Shown one piece after another: positions 1 to 7,639 of a DNA stretch of 64,000 nucleotides. Within the stretch, counting starts at the first letter, position 1, and each line of letters begins with the position of its first letter. Location: contig JACQUC010000180.1 in NCBI GenBank assembly GCA_016210495.1, positions 18,331-82,330 on the forward strand, written 5' to 3'. The position numbers and the translations under genes are program-made. Below the pieces are notes generated by a model, which searched no databases, was not told where the DNA came from, and saw nothing but the letters and a program-made list of their open reading frames with translations. Source of the DNA: Chloroflexota bacterium (GTDB lineage: Bacteria > Chloroflexota > FW602-bin22 > JACPRP01).

Positions 1-127
1 CGGCCGTGGGCTGTAACATCCCGCTGATCAGATGAAACAGCGTGGTCTTGCCGGCGCCGTTGGGCCCGATCACGCCCCGGCGTTCGCCGGTCTCAAGCTT
101 GAGCGACACGCTGTCAAGGGCATGCAC
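1..127 (-). CDS. ABC transporter ATP-binding protein, N-terminal part (cut by window edge)
   Basis: The reverse strand reads [17 protein letters not shown] followed by a perfect Walker [10 protein letters not shown], and then LFHLISGM. This is the start of an ABC ATPase of the LivG (branched-chain amino acid / amide) type. The usual first strand, about 12-14 residues with an aromatic A-loop residue before 'ALDSVSL', is missing after the GTG at 127. The frame runs further upstream into the end of the polyprenyl synthase gene without an obvious start, so the gene may begin inside that gene or be N-terminally damaged. Walker B and the signature motif lie outside the window. The family is clear; the start is not. 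Confidence 0.7.
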   Translation of the reverse strand, partial: MHALDSVSLKLETGERRGVIGPNGAGKTTLFHLISGMLQPTA

Positions 128-137
128 ATTGGCTCGA

Positions 138-1121
138 TCAACTCGTTCTTTCCAGCACGTATTCGGCCAGTTGGAGGAGGGATCGACGGAACTCGTTGTC
201 GGGAAGTGTCGCTACGGCATCTGCCGCGCTGTTGGCAAATGCGCGTGCCTCTGTACGCGCCAGTGCAATGGCCGAGGAGTTGACTATCATCTCGATCGCC
301 CGCCTGATCTTCTGTTCACGGTCGGTGTCGTCGCCGTCGCGCCCGAAAACCGTCCTGAACAGGTCGTCATTGGGCAGGCTTTCGAGCAAGTATATGGCGG
401 GAAGCGTCACCGTTCCCTGTCGCAGATCGCTGCCCACCGGCTTGCCCATCTTCCGCTCGTCACCTACGAAATCCAGGATGTCGTCGGTGATTTGGAAAGC
501 CATGCCAAGGTTATGGCCGTACTGGCCCAGAGCCTGAACCTGCTCCTCGGGTGCGTCGCTCAGGATGGCCCCGGCCTGCACCGCCGCCAGGAAAAGCGCC
601 GCGGTCTTGCTCTCGATCTTGCGGTAGTACTCGATCCTGGTCTGCTGCCAGTCGGAGTTGCCGAAGGCGTGGCGCAGCTCGCCATCGCATATTCTCATCA
701 GTGCACGGGAGAATATCTCCATCACCCGGATGCTGTTGCTTTTCGCGGCGAGAGCCGCCGATTGCGCGAACAGGTAGTCGCCCACGAGGATTGTCGCTCG
801 GCTGCTGATGATGGTGTTCAGGGTTGCCACGCCACGGCGCGTGGCGGAGTTATCGATCATGTCGTCGTGGACCAGGGTCGCCATGTGCAAGAGCTCGACT
901 GCGCTAGCCAGCGGGATCAGTCGGTCGAGGTTGTAGATGTTGAATTTGGCGGCCTGGAGTACCAGGGCGGGGCGTATCCTCTTTCCGACCGGACTGAGGA
1001 CGTGTTTCAGCAAGGCTGACAACAACGGATACTCGACGTCGGCCACCTGTTGGAGCTGTGTCTCCACTTTCTGAAGATCGTCCACGACGGCGCTAAAGAT
1101 CGAGGCTACTGGTAGCGGCAC
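138..1121 (-). CDS. Polyprenyl diphosphate synthase (heptaprenyl/octaprenyl type)
   Basis: A 327-residue trans-isoprenyl diphosphate synthase, which elongates farnesyl/geranylgeranyl diphosphate with IPP to make the side chain of menaquinone or ubiquinone. The conserved [10 protein letters not shown] block is near residue 46, the first aspartate-rich motif [13 protein letters not shown] near 84, and the second motif [11 protein letters not shown] near 213, followed by [19 protein letters not shown]. Length and motif order are normal. The GTG at 1121 is used because no ATG precedes the conserved region; the ribosome site is weak. It is followed on the same strand by the ABC ATPase. Chain length cannot be read by eye. 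Confidence 0.9.
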   Translation of the reverse strand: MPLPVASIFSAVVDDLQKVETQLQQVADVEYPLLSALLKHVLSPVGKRIRPALVLQAAKFNIYNLDRLIPLASAVELLHMATLVHDDMIDNSATRRGVATLNTIISSRATILVGDYLFAQSAALAAKSNSIRVMEIFSRALMRICDGELRHAFGNSDWQQTRIEYYRKIESKTAALFLAAVQAGAILSDAPEEQVQALGQYGHNLGMAFQITDDILDFVGDERKMGKPVGSDLRQGTVTLPAIYLLESLPNDDLFRTVFGRDGDDTDREQKIRRAIEMIVNSSAIALARTEARAFANSAADAVATLPDNEFRRSLLQLAEYVLERTS

Positions 1122-1190
1122 CTCTCTATACCTACCTCACTTTGACAGCTACATAGACCGATATGGCGTTGGTTACCCGCCGGTCTGGCA

Positions 1191-1216
1191 GGGCATCCTT
1201 CCACAGAAGGATGCCC
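1191..1216 (-). terminator. Terminator-like hairpin after tatD
   Basis: A perfect 11-bp stem (GGGCATCCTTC / GAAGGATGCCC) with a CACA loop lies between the end of tatD and the polyprenyl synthase gene. It probably ends or attenuates the metG-tatD transcript. No T-run follows on either strand, so Rho-independent termination is not assured. Confidence 0.5.
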
Positions 1217-1244
1217 CTGCGATGGACACCTCTTGTGTCGGTAT

Positions 1245-2048
1245 CTAAGACTTTGGCTCCAATAACGCAAGGTCCGGATTAAACAAACGTCTGGCGTTTT
1301 CGGTTGTGACCCCTGCCACCGTGTCGACGTCTACGGAGCGCAACTGGGCGACGCGAGCGGCGGCAATTCGCACGTAGGCGGGCTCATTCCTCTTGCCCCG
1401 ATATGGAAGTGGGGCGAGGAACGGGCAATCGGTCTCCAGCAGCAGAGCCCATTCCGGAACACGCGCGGCGACCTCGGCAAGGCGCTGAGCATTCGGGAAC
1501 GTCACCGTCCCGGCGATGGAGATGTACAGCCCCACATCCACAGCCCTCTCTGCCATCGCCAGGTCGCCTGAAAAACAGTGAAGCACGCCCAGATTCTTCC
1601 TGCCAGCCTGCGACCTTGCCCAGCTTTCCAGTATCCTGATGACGTCGTCGTGCGCCTCTCGGTCGTGCACCACGACGGGCAGGCCAAGCTCGGCGGCCAA
1701 TGTTAGCTGCCTCTGGAAAGCCTCTAACTGCGCCTCGCGCGGCGAGCGCATACGGTAAAAGTCTAGCCCGATCTCGCCGATGGCGACAACCCCGGGCTGC
1801 TTGGCCAGCGCCTTGATCTGGGCGAGCGCCTTGTCGTCAAGTCGAGCGGCCTCGTGGGGATGGAATCCCACCGCGGCCACTATGCCCTCGTAGCGCTCGG
1901 CCAGGGCAATCGCTGCGCGACTGGATGCAACATCCAGCCCAACCGATACAGTGCATCGAACGTCGGCCTCGACGGCCCGAGCGATGACTGCCTCGCGGTC
2001 CGCCGCAAAGTCCGGCAGGTCCAGATGCGCGTGCGTATCTACAAGCAA
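1245..2048 (-). CDS. tatD: TatD family metal-dependent deoxyribonuclease
   Basis: A 267-residue TIM-barrel hydrolase of the TatD/YcfH family. Metal-binding motifs appear in order: DTHAHLD at residues 4-10 (HxH), GEIGLDFYR near 92, HDREAH near 129, HCFSGD near 157 and LLETDCPFLAP near 204. The family cleaves DNA 3' ends (and D-Tyr-tRNA in some members) in the cytoplasm. It starts 6 nt after the metG stop, the classic metG-tatD pairing, so it is almost certainly cotranscribed with metG. Confidence 0.93.
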   Translation of the reverse strand: MLVDTHAHLDLPDFAADREAVIARAVEADVRCTVSVGLDVASSRAAIALAERYEGIVAAVGFHPHEAARLDDKALAQIKALAKQPGVVAIGEIGLDFYRMRSPREAQLEAFQRQLTLAAELGLPVVVHDREAHDDVIRILESWARSQAGRKNLGVLHCFSGDLAMAERAVDVGLYISIAGTVTFPNAQRLAEVAARVPEWALLLETDCPFLAPLPYRGKRNEPAYVRIAAARVAQLRSVDVDTVAGVTTENARRLFNPDLALLEPKS

Positions 2049-2054
2049 TAGCTG

Positions 2055-3587
2055 CTACAGTTCCTTTTTCGGAAATAGGGGCACCGGCTTGCTGGTCACC
2101 TTGGTGCCGGGCACGTACCCGCCCCATTGCCTTGTCGTTTCCCAGTCCTCGCCGATGGCCAGTTGAATACCCAGTTGCTCGGCGATGCGCTCTGCCGTCG
2201 CCGGAACAAAGGGATAGACGGCGTAGGCAACCAGCCGGCAGGACTCGATCAGATTGTACATGACCGCCGACAAACGCTCCCTGTCGGTCTTCGCGAGAAT
2301 CCAGGGCGCGGTTTCCTCGACGTACTTGTTGGCGCGATTGACAAACTGCCATATAGTCGTCAGGGCGTCGCTGAACGCCAGGTTGTTCATGTGGCTCTCG
2401 ATCGACCCGAAAGTATCGCTCGCCAGACCGCTGATCTCCCTGTCGATGGGATGCGCTGTAGCCGCGGCCTGCGGCGGAGGAACTGTGCCGCCAAAGTAGC
2501 GGTTAACCATGCTAACGGTTCTATTAAGCAGGTTCCCCAGATCATTGGCCAGGTCCGAGTTGTGACGCTGAACGAAGCCCTCCCAGGTGAAGTCTCCGTC
2601 CCGACCGAAAGGAACCTCGCGCAAGATATAGTATCTGAGGGAGTCGGCGCCAAACTCGTCGGCAATCGCGGCCGGGTCGATGCCCGTTCCCAACGACTTG
2701 CTCATCTTCTCCTGCTTGAGATAGATGAACCCGTGTCCGAAAATCCTCCGGGGCAGCGGAAGGCCGGCAGACATCAGCATGGCGGGCCAGTAGACGCAGT
2801 GGAAGCGGATGATGTCCTTACCCACGATGTGGGTGTCTGCGGGCCAGTAGCGTTCGTACTTCGCTGGATCGGTCGGCCAGCCAACTCCTGTGAGGTAGTT
2901 AATCAAAGCGTCGAACCAGACGTAGATAACTTGTGCCGGGTCTAGCGGCACGGGAATGCCCCACCGCATGGACGCACGAGAGATACTGAAGTCCTGAAGA
3001 CCGCTGCGAACAAAGCTCAATATCTCGTTGCGTCTGGACTCGGGCTGGATGAACGCGGGATTTGCTTCGATGTGCTGCAGCAGCCTGTCCTGGTACTTGG
3101 ATAGGGCAAAGAAGTAGTTGTGCTCCTTGATCCACTCGGGCCTGGTCTGGTGCGACGGGCATTTCTCATCGACGAGATCATCGGCGCGGTAAAACGCCTC
3201 GCACGAGACGCAATACCAGCCCTCGTAAGTGCCCAGGTAGATATCTCCCCGGTCGTACACCCGCTGGAAGAACTCCTGGCAGGCCAGCTTGTGACGTTCA
3301 TCCGTGGTGCGAATGAAGTCGTCGAAAGATACGTTCAGCCTTTGCCAGATCTCCTTGATGCTGGCGGCCATCTGATCGACGTATGCCTGGGGATCGAGGC
3401 CGAGCCCGCGGGCCTTCCGCTCGGCGTTCAAGCTGTTCTCGTCCGTTCCCGTCAGGAAAAAGACGTCGTGGCCGGTCAGGCGCTTGTACCTGGCTATGGC
3501 ATCGGTGGCGATCAGCTCGTAGGCGTGACCGACGTGTGGCAGCGCGTTCACGTAGAGGATCGCCGTGGTAACGTAGAACTTGGTCAC
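2055..3587 (-). CDS. metG: Methionyl-tRNA synthetase
   Basis: Class I aminoacyl-tRNA synthetase of about 510 residues. It has the HIGH-type signature (PHVGH) in the first 25 residues, a zinc-knuckle segment with CVSC and a later CPSH, the KMSKSLGTG loop near residue 300, and a helical anticodon-binding C-terminus. There is no C-terminal tRNA-binding (EMAP) domain, so this is the short form. The open frame extends to a TTG at 3611, but GTG at 3587 gives the usual N-terminus (TKFYVTTAILYVN). It is followed by tatD on the same strand. Confidence 0.95.
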   Translation of the reverse strand: MTKFYVTTAILYVNALPHVGHAYELIATDAIARYKRLTGHDVFFLTGTDENSLNAERKARGLGLDPQAYVDQMAASIKEIWQRLNVSFDDFIRTTDERHKLACQEFFQRVYDRGDIYLGTYEGWYCVSCEAFYRADDLVDEKCPSHQTRPEWIKEHNYFFALSKYQDRLLQHIEANPAFIQPESRRNEILSFVRSGLQDFSISRASMRWGIPVPLDPAQVIYVWFDALINYLTGVGWPTDPAKYERYWPADTHIVGKDIIRFHCVYWPAMLMSAGLPLPRRIFGHGFIYLKQEKMSKSLGTGIDPAAIADEFGADSLRYYILREVPFGRDGDFTWEGFVQRHNSDLANDLGNLLNRTVSMVNRYFGGTVPPPQAAATAHPIDREISGLASDTFGSIESHMNNLAFSDALTTIWQFVNRANKYVEETAPWILAKTDRERLSAVMYNLIESCRLVAYAVYPFVPATAERIAEQLGIQLAIGEDWETTRQWGGYVPGTKVTSKPVPLFPKKEL

Positions 3588-3663
3588 AGTGGCTGCCAAC
3601 TCCCAGTGCAAATGGATGGTGGCTATATGATACCATAATCGGGCGGGAAATTGTAGTCAGGGA

Positions 3664-4326
3664 CTAGGCGATCGCCCTGAGCACTTGCTGGAGGTACTGC
3701 TCCTCAGCCAGGGCTCCCTCGAACTCCACCTTGTCGTTAACTACCACCTTTGGCACCCCCATTATGTGGTACCTCTCGACGAGGAAAGGGAACTCCGAGG
3801 CTTCGACGACGTCCGCCTTGACGTGCTTATTTTCGATAGCCATCTTGTGGGCCAACCTGGCCGCCGCTGGGCAGTACGGTCAGGTTGGGGTCACGAAGAC
3901 CTGAATGTGTACGTCCTTATCGATCTTCTTGACGGCATCCCTGGTTTCGGGCAAGAGATCGGTCTCTTTGTCCGAAACGTCGATTATGTCTTCGATGAGG
4001 CTGGAGAACTCGTAGCCCGCCGGAATGCCGAAGTAACGCACGCCTCGGGCGCCGTCGACGACGACGGCCGGTATCTTATCGACACCGTATTCCCTGGCCT
4101 TTGCCGCGTCGGCCACGAAGTCGTAGATTGTGAGGTCGATCTTGTCCGAAAGCCCTGCTATCTCCTCCAGCAGTTCCCTGGTCTCCCTGCAGTACATGCA
4201 TTCATGCGTGGGGGCGGCCAGCGGAGAGTCATGTTGCGTGAAAAGCACTAGGTTGATCGGATCGACGAGCTCCTTGGAGAACCTGTCTCGAAGGAAATCT
4301 TGGTCTTCTTGGGATATGAGTGGCAC
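3664..4326 (-). CDS. Protein disulfide oxidoreductase (two glutaredoxin-like domains), selenoprotein with UPYC active site
   Basis: Two ORFs (3880-4326 and 3664-3855) join through an in-frame TGA at 3882-3880 into a 220-residue protein, the normal size for the archaeal/bacterial PDO family. Domain 1 carries C43-M-Y-C46. Domain 2 reads VFVTPT-U149-PYC152-PAAARLAHK, where homologues have CPYC, and continues into the cis-Pro region MGVPKVVV. The family catalyses thiol-disulfide exchange in the cytoplasm and accepts electrons from thioredoxin reductase, which is the next gene upstream (39 nt gap). I read the TGA as selenocysteine because homology continues without a gap and the replaced residue is the catalytic Cys. 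A point mutation making a pseudogene is the alternative, less likely given five similar cases nearby. Confidence 0.88.
3850..3862 (-). promoter_or_regulatory. Candidate bacterial SECIS hairpin of the PDO gene
   Basis: GGCC-AGGTT-GGCC begins 17 nt after the UGA codon. The loop carries GG about 22 nt after the UGA, in the distance range expected for SelB recognition. It was found by eye, with no folding energy calculated. Confidence 0.4.
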
Positions 4327-4365
4327 GCTTTCTAACCTCCTGCAAGCAATATGGCCGATCTCCGT

Positions 4366-5343
4366 TCAATTATGATTGGCGGATTCCCCGCTGATGAACC
4401 TGTCGGCGTAGGTCGCCGCAACAGCACCATCGGCCATAGCCGTCACTAGCTGGCGTAAGGGTGTCTGACGCACGTCGCCGATGGCGTAAACGCCCGGCAC
4501 ATTGGTTTCCATGCGCTCGTTTGTGACGATGTAGCCCTGGGGGTTCATTCGAACCTTGCCCGCCAGAAGCGCGGTGTTAGGTGTAAGTCCGATATAGACG
4601 AACACACCGTCGATGGGCAGCTCTGACTGCTCTCCGGTAACCAAGTCGCGCAGAATCAGGCCGGTTGCCCTCCGGTCGCCGACGATTTCCTCGACGCCGG
4701 TATTCCAGCGAAACTCGATTTTGGGATTGGCACGGGCCTTGTCCTGGATGATCTTGGTTGCCCGCAGCTCGCCGCGCCGGTGAACGATGAATACCCGGGC
4801 CGCAAAGCGTGCGATGAACAGCCCCTCCTGCACGGCGGAATCGCCGCCGCCGACGACGGCGACGACCTTATCCCGGTAGAAGGGGGCGTCGCAGGTGGCA
4901 CAGTGCGACACGCCGCGTCCCTGATAGGCGTCTTCACCCGGGATATCTAGCTTTCGTGGCGAGGCGCCGGTAGCGATGATGGTGCACCTGGACTTGAGGG
5001 GATCTCGGGTCGTCTTGATTGTCTTGATCTCGCCGGCCAGATCGACGTCTACGACGTCGGCATTGGTGATCTTCAGGCCGAACTTGGTGGCCTGCTTCTC
5101 CAGGTAGCGAATGAACTCGGCCCCGGAGCCCTCGAGGCACCCCGGGCAATTCTCTATGTAGTCCGTGATGGCTGCCTGTCCACCAAGAGAGCCCTTCTCG
5201 ATGAGCAGGACGTCGAGGCCGGCGCGCGCTGCATACAGGCCGGCGGCAAGGCCGGCAGGCCCACCTCCCAGAATAATGACGTCGTGTACCTTGGCCGGCT
5301 CTACCGTCCGTTTTTCCTCACGTTGAAGCTTGAAATCCAACAT
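4366..5343 (-). CDS. trxB: Thioredoxin reductase (FAD/NADPH)
   Basis: A 325-residue low-molecular-weight thioredoxin reductase. FAD-binding GGGPAG lies at residues 26-31, the redox pair C148-A-T-C151-D, the NADPH motif VVGGGDSAVQEG near 163-174 and the C-terminal FAD motif YAIGDVRQTPLRQLVTAMADG. An extra NCPGC pair at 66-69 follows 'TDYIEN'. It transfers electrons from NADPH to thioredoxin-like proteins; here the likely clients are the two selenoproteins on either side (34 nt upstream, 39 nt downstream) in one operon. An N-terminal extension of about 18 residues precedes the first strand. Confidence 0.95.
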   Translation of the reverse strand: MLDFKLQREEKRTVEPAKVHDVIILGGGPAGLAAGLYAARAGLDVLLIEKGSLGGQAAITDYIENCPGCLEGSGAEFIRYLEKQATKFGLKITNADVVDVDLAGEIKTIKTTRDPLKSRCTIIATGASPRKLDIPGEDAYQGRGVSHCATCDAPFYRDKVVAVVGGGDSAVQEGLFIARFAARVFIVHRRGELRATKIIQDKARANPKIEFRWNTGVEEIVGDRRATGLILRDLVTGEQSELPIDGVFVYIGLTPNTALLAGKVRMNPQGYIVTNERMETNVPGVYAIGDVRQTPLRQLVTAMADGAVAATYADRFISGESANHN

Positions 5344-5377
5344 AGACGTCTAGCTCTCCCATATGGAACCCTGCAAA

Positions 5378-5731
5378 CTAAGTGGCGGCCTTGCTTTGCT
5401 CACGGAGCTTCCTGTCGACCGCCAGATCGACGTCCCAGTAGTCGATGCGGCCGGACGTAGCGAACTCTCCATCGACGGCGACCACTGGCATGGGCATTCG
5501 GCGACTCTGAATCTCGCTCCAGACCCCCGCATGTTGTTCGCGCACCTCGGGCCGGGCCAAATCGTGATACTCGACCCTCACGGCGCCACCATACTTGCGA
5601 TGAAGATAATGGGCGATCAAGTTCGCGATCTCGGCCTGAGACCAGCGAGGTCCTCAGCCTCCTGAGAAGCAGATCTCTGTTCTGCTGTCGTTGTATACCT
5701 TTACGGAGACTATCCTGCCGGTTGTATTCAT
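5378..5731 (-). CDS. Small thioredoxin-fold selenoprotein (YuzD/DUF1462-like)
   Basis: A 117-residue protein starting at ATG 5731 after a strong GGGGGAGG ribosome site. It reads through TGA 5656-5654 (Sec26): C21-F-S-G-G-U26-G-PRWSQAEIANLIAHYL. The rest, PMPVVAVDGEFATSGRIDYWDV near 90-111, has the strand / cis-Pro-like (MPVV) / 'G.I' pattern of small thioredoxin-fold proteins such as YuzD. A CxxxxU pair after the first strand is a plausible redox site. Ending at the TGA would leave a 25-residue peptide and an orphan 80-residue ORF in the same frame. It is the first gene of the trxB-PDO operon, with a sigma70-type promoter about 100 nt upstream. Role unknown; a reductant or selenium/sulfur delivery function is a guess. 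Confidence 0.78.
5639..5653 (-). promoter_or_regulatory. Possible SECIS hairpin of the small selenoprotein
   Basis: GGACC-TCGCT-GGTCT forms a 5-bp stem (one G-T pair) immediately after the UGA. An alternative CTCG...CGAG stem presenting GGTCTC in the loop is also possible. Which one SelB would use cannot be told by eye. Confidence 0.3.
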
Positions 5732-5808
5732 GTCGAACCTCCCCCACGTTTCTATGTTACGCCCAATCGCCAACTTTGGCAAGTACCTGTGCAAGCGCAG
5801 CAAGGGTA

Positions 5809-5837
5809 TTGACACGGCCTTCAGACAAGCCTATAAT
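5809..5837 (+). promoter_or_regulatory. Consensus sigma70-type promoter on the forward strand
   Basis: TTGACA at 5809-5814, a 17-nt spacer and TATAAT at 5832-5837, a perfect consensus. It points towards the 3' end of the opposing ubiD gene, with no forward gene for 1.8 kb. It may make an antisense or non-coding RNA, or be a by-product of the symmetric promoter below. Confidence 0.5.
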
Positions 5838-5862
5838 ACTATACAGGGGTAGGGTATGTCAA
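5833..5862 (-). promoter_or_regulatory. Promoter of the selenoprotein-trxB-PDO operon
   Basis: On the reverse strand TTGACA (5862-5857), an 18-nt spacer and TATTAT (5838-5833). Transcription would start near 5826 and give a leader of about 95 nt before the ATG at 5731. Its -10 overlaps the -10 of the forward promoter. Confidence 0.6.
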
Positions 5863-5892
5863 GAGTCTATTCGAAGATCATAACAGGGCCAT

Positions 5893-7359
5893 CTATCTTG
5901 GCTGATTCTCCCGTACGCCCCCAAAGACTATCTCGCCCCACTTCTCCCTGGTCTTCCTGAGTAGCTCGGGGCTGCTCTTGACCGGGGCCGGGAACTCTTT
6001 GATCCAGTGGAAGGGTTTGCAGGCAAGAATGACGGCCTGTGAATGGGTGAAGTCTCTCTGGCTCCGCTTGTCGGGCGGCAGTGTGGGGTCCAGGGGTGAG
6101 CCCCAGCAGCCCCGCAGGACGTCGATCGACGTCTCCGGCTCGCACCTCGTGCCCAGCGCCCACCAGACGTCGGCGAAGCTGGATGGGTCGATGTCGTCGT
6201 CCACGATGATGATCATCCGGCACATGTAAGCTCCCTGGTAGCTGCCGGAGAGGAAGTTTGCCGCCTGCTTAGCGTGTCCCGCATATTGCTGCTGGATGGC
6301 GGCGATGATGATGCTCGGGCCTCGGGACTCGGGGGGCAGCCACACCCCTTTGACCCCCGGTACGTTCTTGTCCAGTTCCTTCCACAAGATGGCCGCTCTC
6401 ATAATGTTCTTGCCGAACCAGAAGTCATACGGTCCCATTTGCGGCGGCGCGCCAAGGAGGATAGGATCGTTGCGGTGCAAGACGGCCTTCACCCTGAACA
6501 CGGGCTCGCTGCGCGAGCCGCTTGCGTAGTAGCCGGTCCATTCGCCGAACGGTCCCTCCGTCCTCGTCTCCGTGCCGGGCGGCAGCATCTCCCCCTCCAG
6601 CACGATCTCGGCAGTCGCTGGAACAGGCAGACCCGTGATGGGCCCTTTCACAACTTCGATGGGCTCGCCCCTCAGCCAGCCGGCGTAGTCGTACTCACCG
6701 ACCTTCTGGGGGATACCGCTGTGAGCCATACTCCACAAAACAGGGTCTTGCCCGCAGGTAACGGCCACGGGGCAGGCCAAGCCCCTGGACCAATACTTCT
6801 TTCTGATCTCATCGCCGTGCCTGCCCGGAGAATTGTAGACGGTCGCGGTATTCTTGTCGTGCGCCTGAACTCTGTATGTCCCGAGGTTGACCCAGCCGTC
6901 GTCGGGGTCACGCTGGATGACCATGTTGCCGGTGCCGATGTATCTGCCACCGTCGCGCTCGTGCCATAGGGGCACCGGAAACTCAAAGAGGTCGACGTCG
7001 TCGCCGGTGTGGACGTTCTCCATCACGGGGCCGGTTTGAACCTCGACCGGCGGCATCGGCTTAAACTCGTCCCGCAGCGTGTCGCGCCAGGCCCGCACCT
7101 GATCGGTGCCTCTCGCGTCCAGAGGCAGACCAAAGGCTAGAGCCACCAGCTTCGGCGTGTTGAGAAAGTTGGAAACGACGCGATAGCCAGCCGAGTAGCC
7201 TTTGATGTTGTCAAAGACCAGAAGCGGCGCATCGGGAACGTACAGCCCCAGTTCCGTGATGGCGCCTACCTCCAGTTGCCAATCTGCCCCATCGACTGTC
7301 TTGCACAGACCCAGCTCGTCTGCCCGTTGTAGAAATTCCCTGAGATCATTGAAAATCAA
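5893..7359 (-). CDS. UbiD family decarboxylase, copy 1
   Basis: A UbiD/Fdc-type enzyme of 488 residues from TTG 7359 (GGGGAGG seven bases upstream); the frame stays open to 7395. UbiD enzymes use prenylated FMN for reversible decarboxylation of unsaturated or aromatic carboxylates. The expected R-E-E residues are present: R163 in NLGTYR, and E268 and E273 in EGPFGEWTGYY. The RYIGTGN and cofactor/metal regions are conserved. No ubiX (cofactor prenyltransferase) is in the window. It is convergent-tail to the trxB operon and divergent from copy 2. Substrate unknown. Confidence 0.9.
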   Translation of the reverse strand: MIFNDLREFLQRADELGLCKTVDGADWQLEVGAITELGLYVPDAPLLVFDNIKGYSAGYRVVSNFLNTPKLVALAFGLPLDARGTDQVRAWRDTLRDEFKPMPPVEVQTGPVMENVHTGDDVDLFEFPVPLWHERDGGRYIGTGNMVIQRDPDDGWVNLGTYRVQAHDKNTATVYNSPGRHGDEIRKKYWSRGLACPVAVTCGQDPVLWSMAHSGIPQKVGEYDYAGWLRGEPIEVVKGPITGLPVPATAEIVLEGEMLPPGTETRTEGPFGEWTGYYASGSRSEPVFRVKAVLHRNDPILLGAPPQMGPYDFWFGKNIMRAAILWKELDKNVPGVKGVWLPPESRGPSIIIAAIQQQYAGHAKQAANFLSGSYQGAYMCRMIIIVDDDIDPSSFADVWWALGTRCEPETSIDVLRGCWGSPLDPTLPPDKRSQRDFTHSQAVILACKPFHWIKEFPAPVKSSPELLRKTREKWGEIVFGGVRENQPR

Positions 7360-7466
7360 TTCCAATCCTCCCCTCGTTGTTCGTATCTCCCGCAACTTAA
7401 CACGAGCAACTGGGGCTTGTCAACCGCCACCCGACTGCGGGCTCACGCGTTCCTGCGTGCGCGGTC

Positions 7467-7495
7467 TTGACGCAGGCAGCACGGCGTGCTATAGT
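7467..7495 (+). promoter_or_regulatory. Promoter of the ubiD2 - binding protein - grdE1 unit
   Basis: TTGACG at 7467-7472, a 17-nt spacer ending in GTGC (extended -10) and TATAGT at 7490-7495. The promoter and the following 40 nt, including CATCGGTAGC, closely resemble the region at 16180-16250 before the second grdB-like gene. Confidence 0.6.
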
Positions 7496-7639
7496 GGCTC
7501 CAGCCCTCACAAGGTAACAAGCATCCATCGGTAGCAACGGCGGCAAACGTATCCTTTTTTTGTCGAGCGCTGAAGGGGCCACCGCAGTCGACCCTGCGGG
7601 TTTGCGCCCAAGGTCGATATTTTCGACAGGGGGGTCTCG

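Noticed and set aside
42..1019. Long forward ORF of 325 codons at the left end
   Set aside because: It is the complement of the polyprenyl synthase gene, which has full catalytic motifs; the forward product has no family features.
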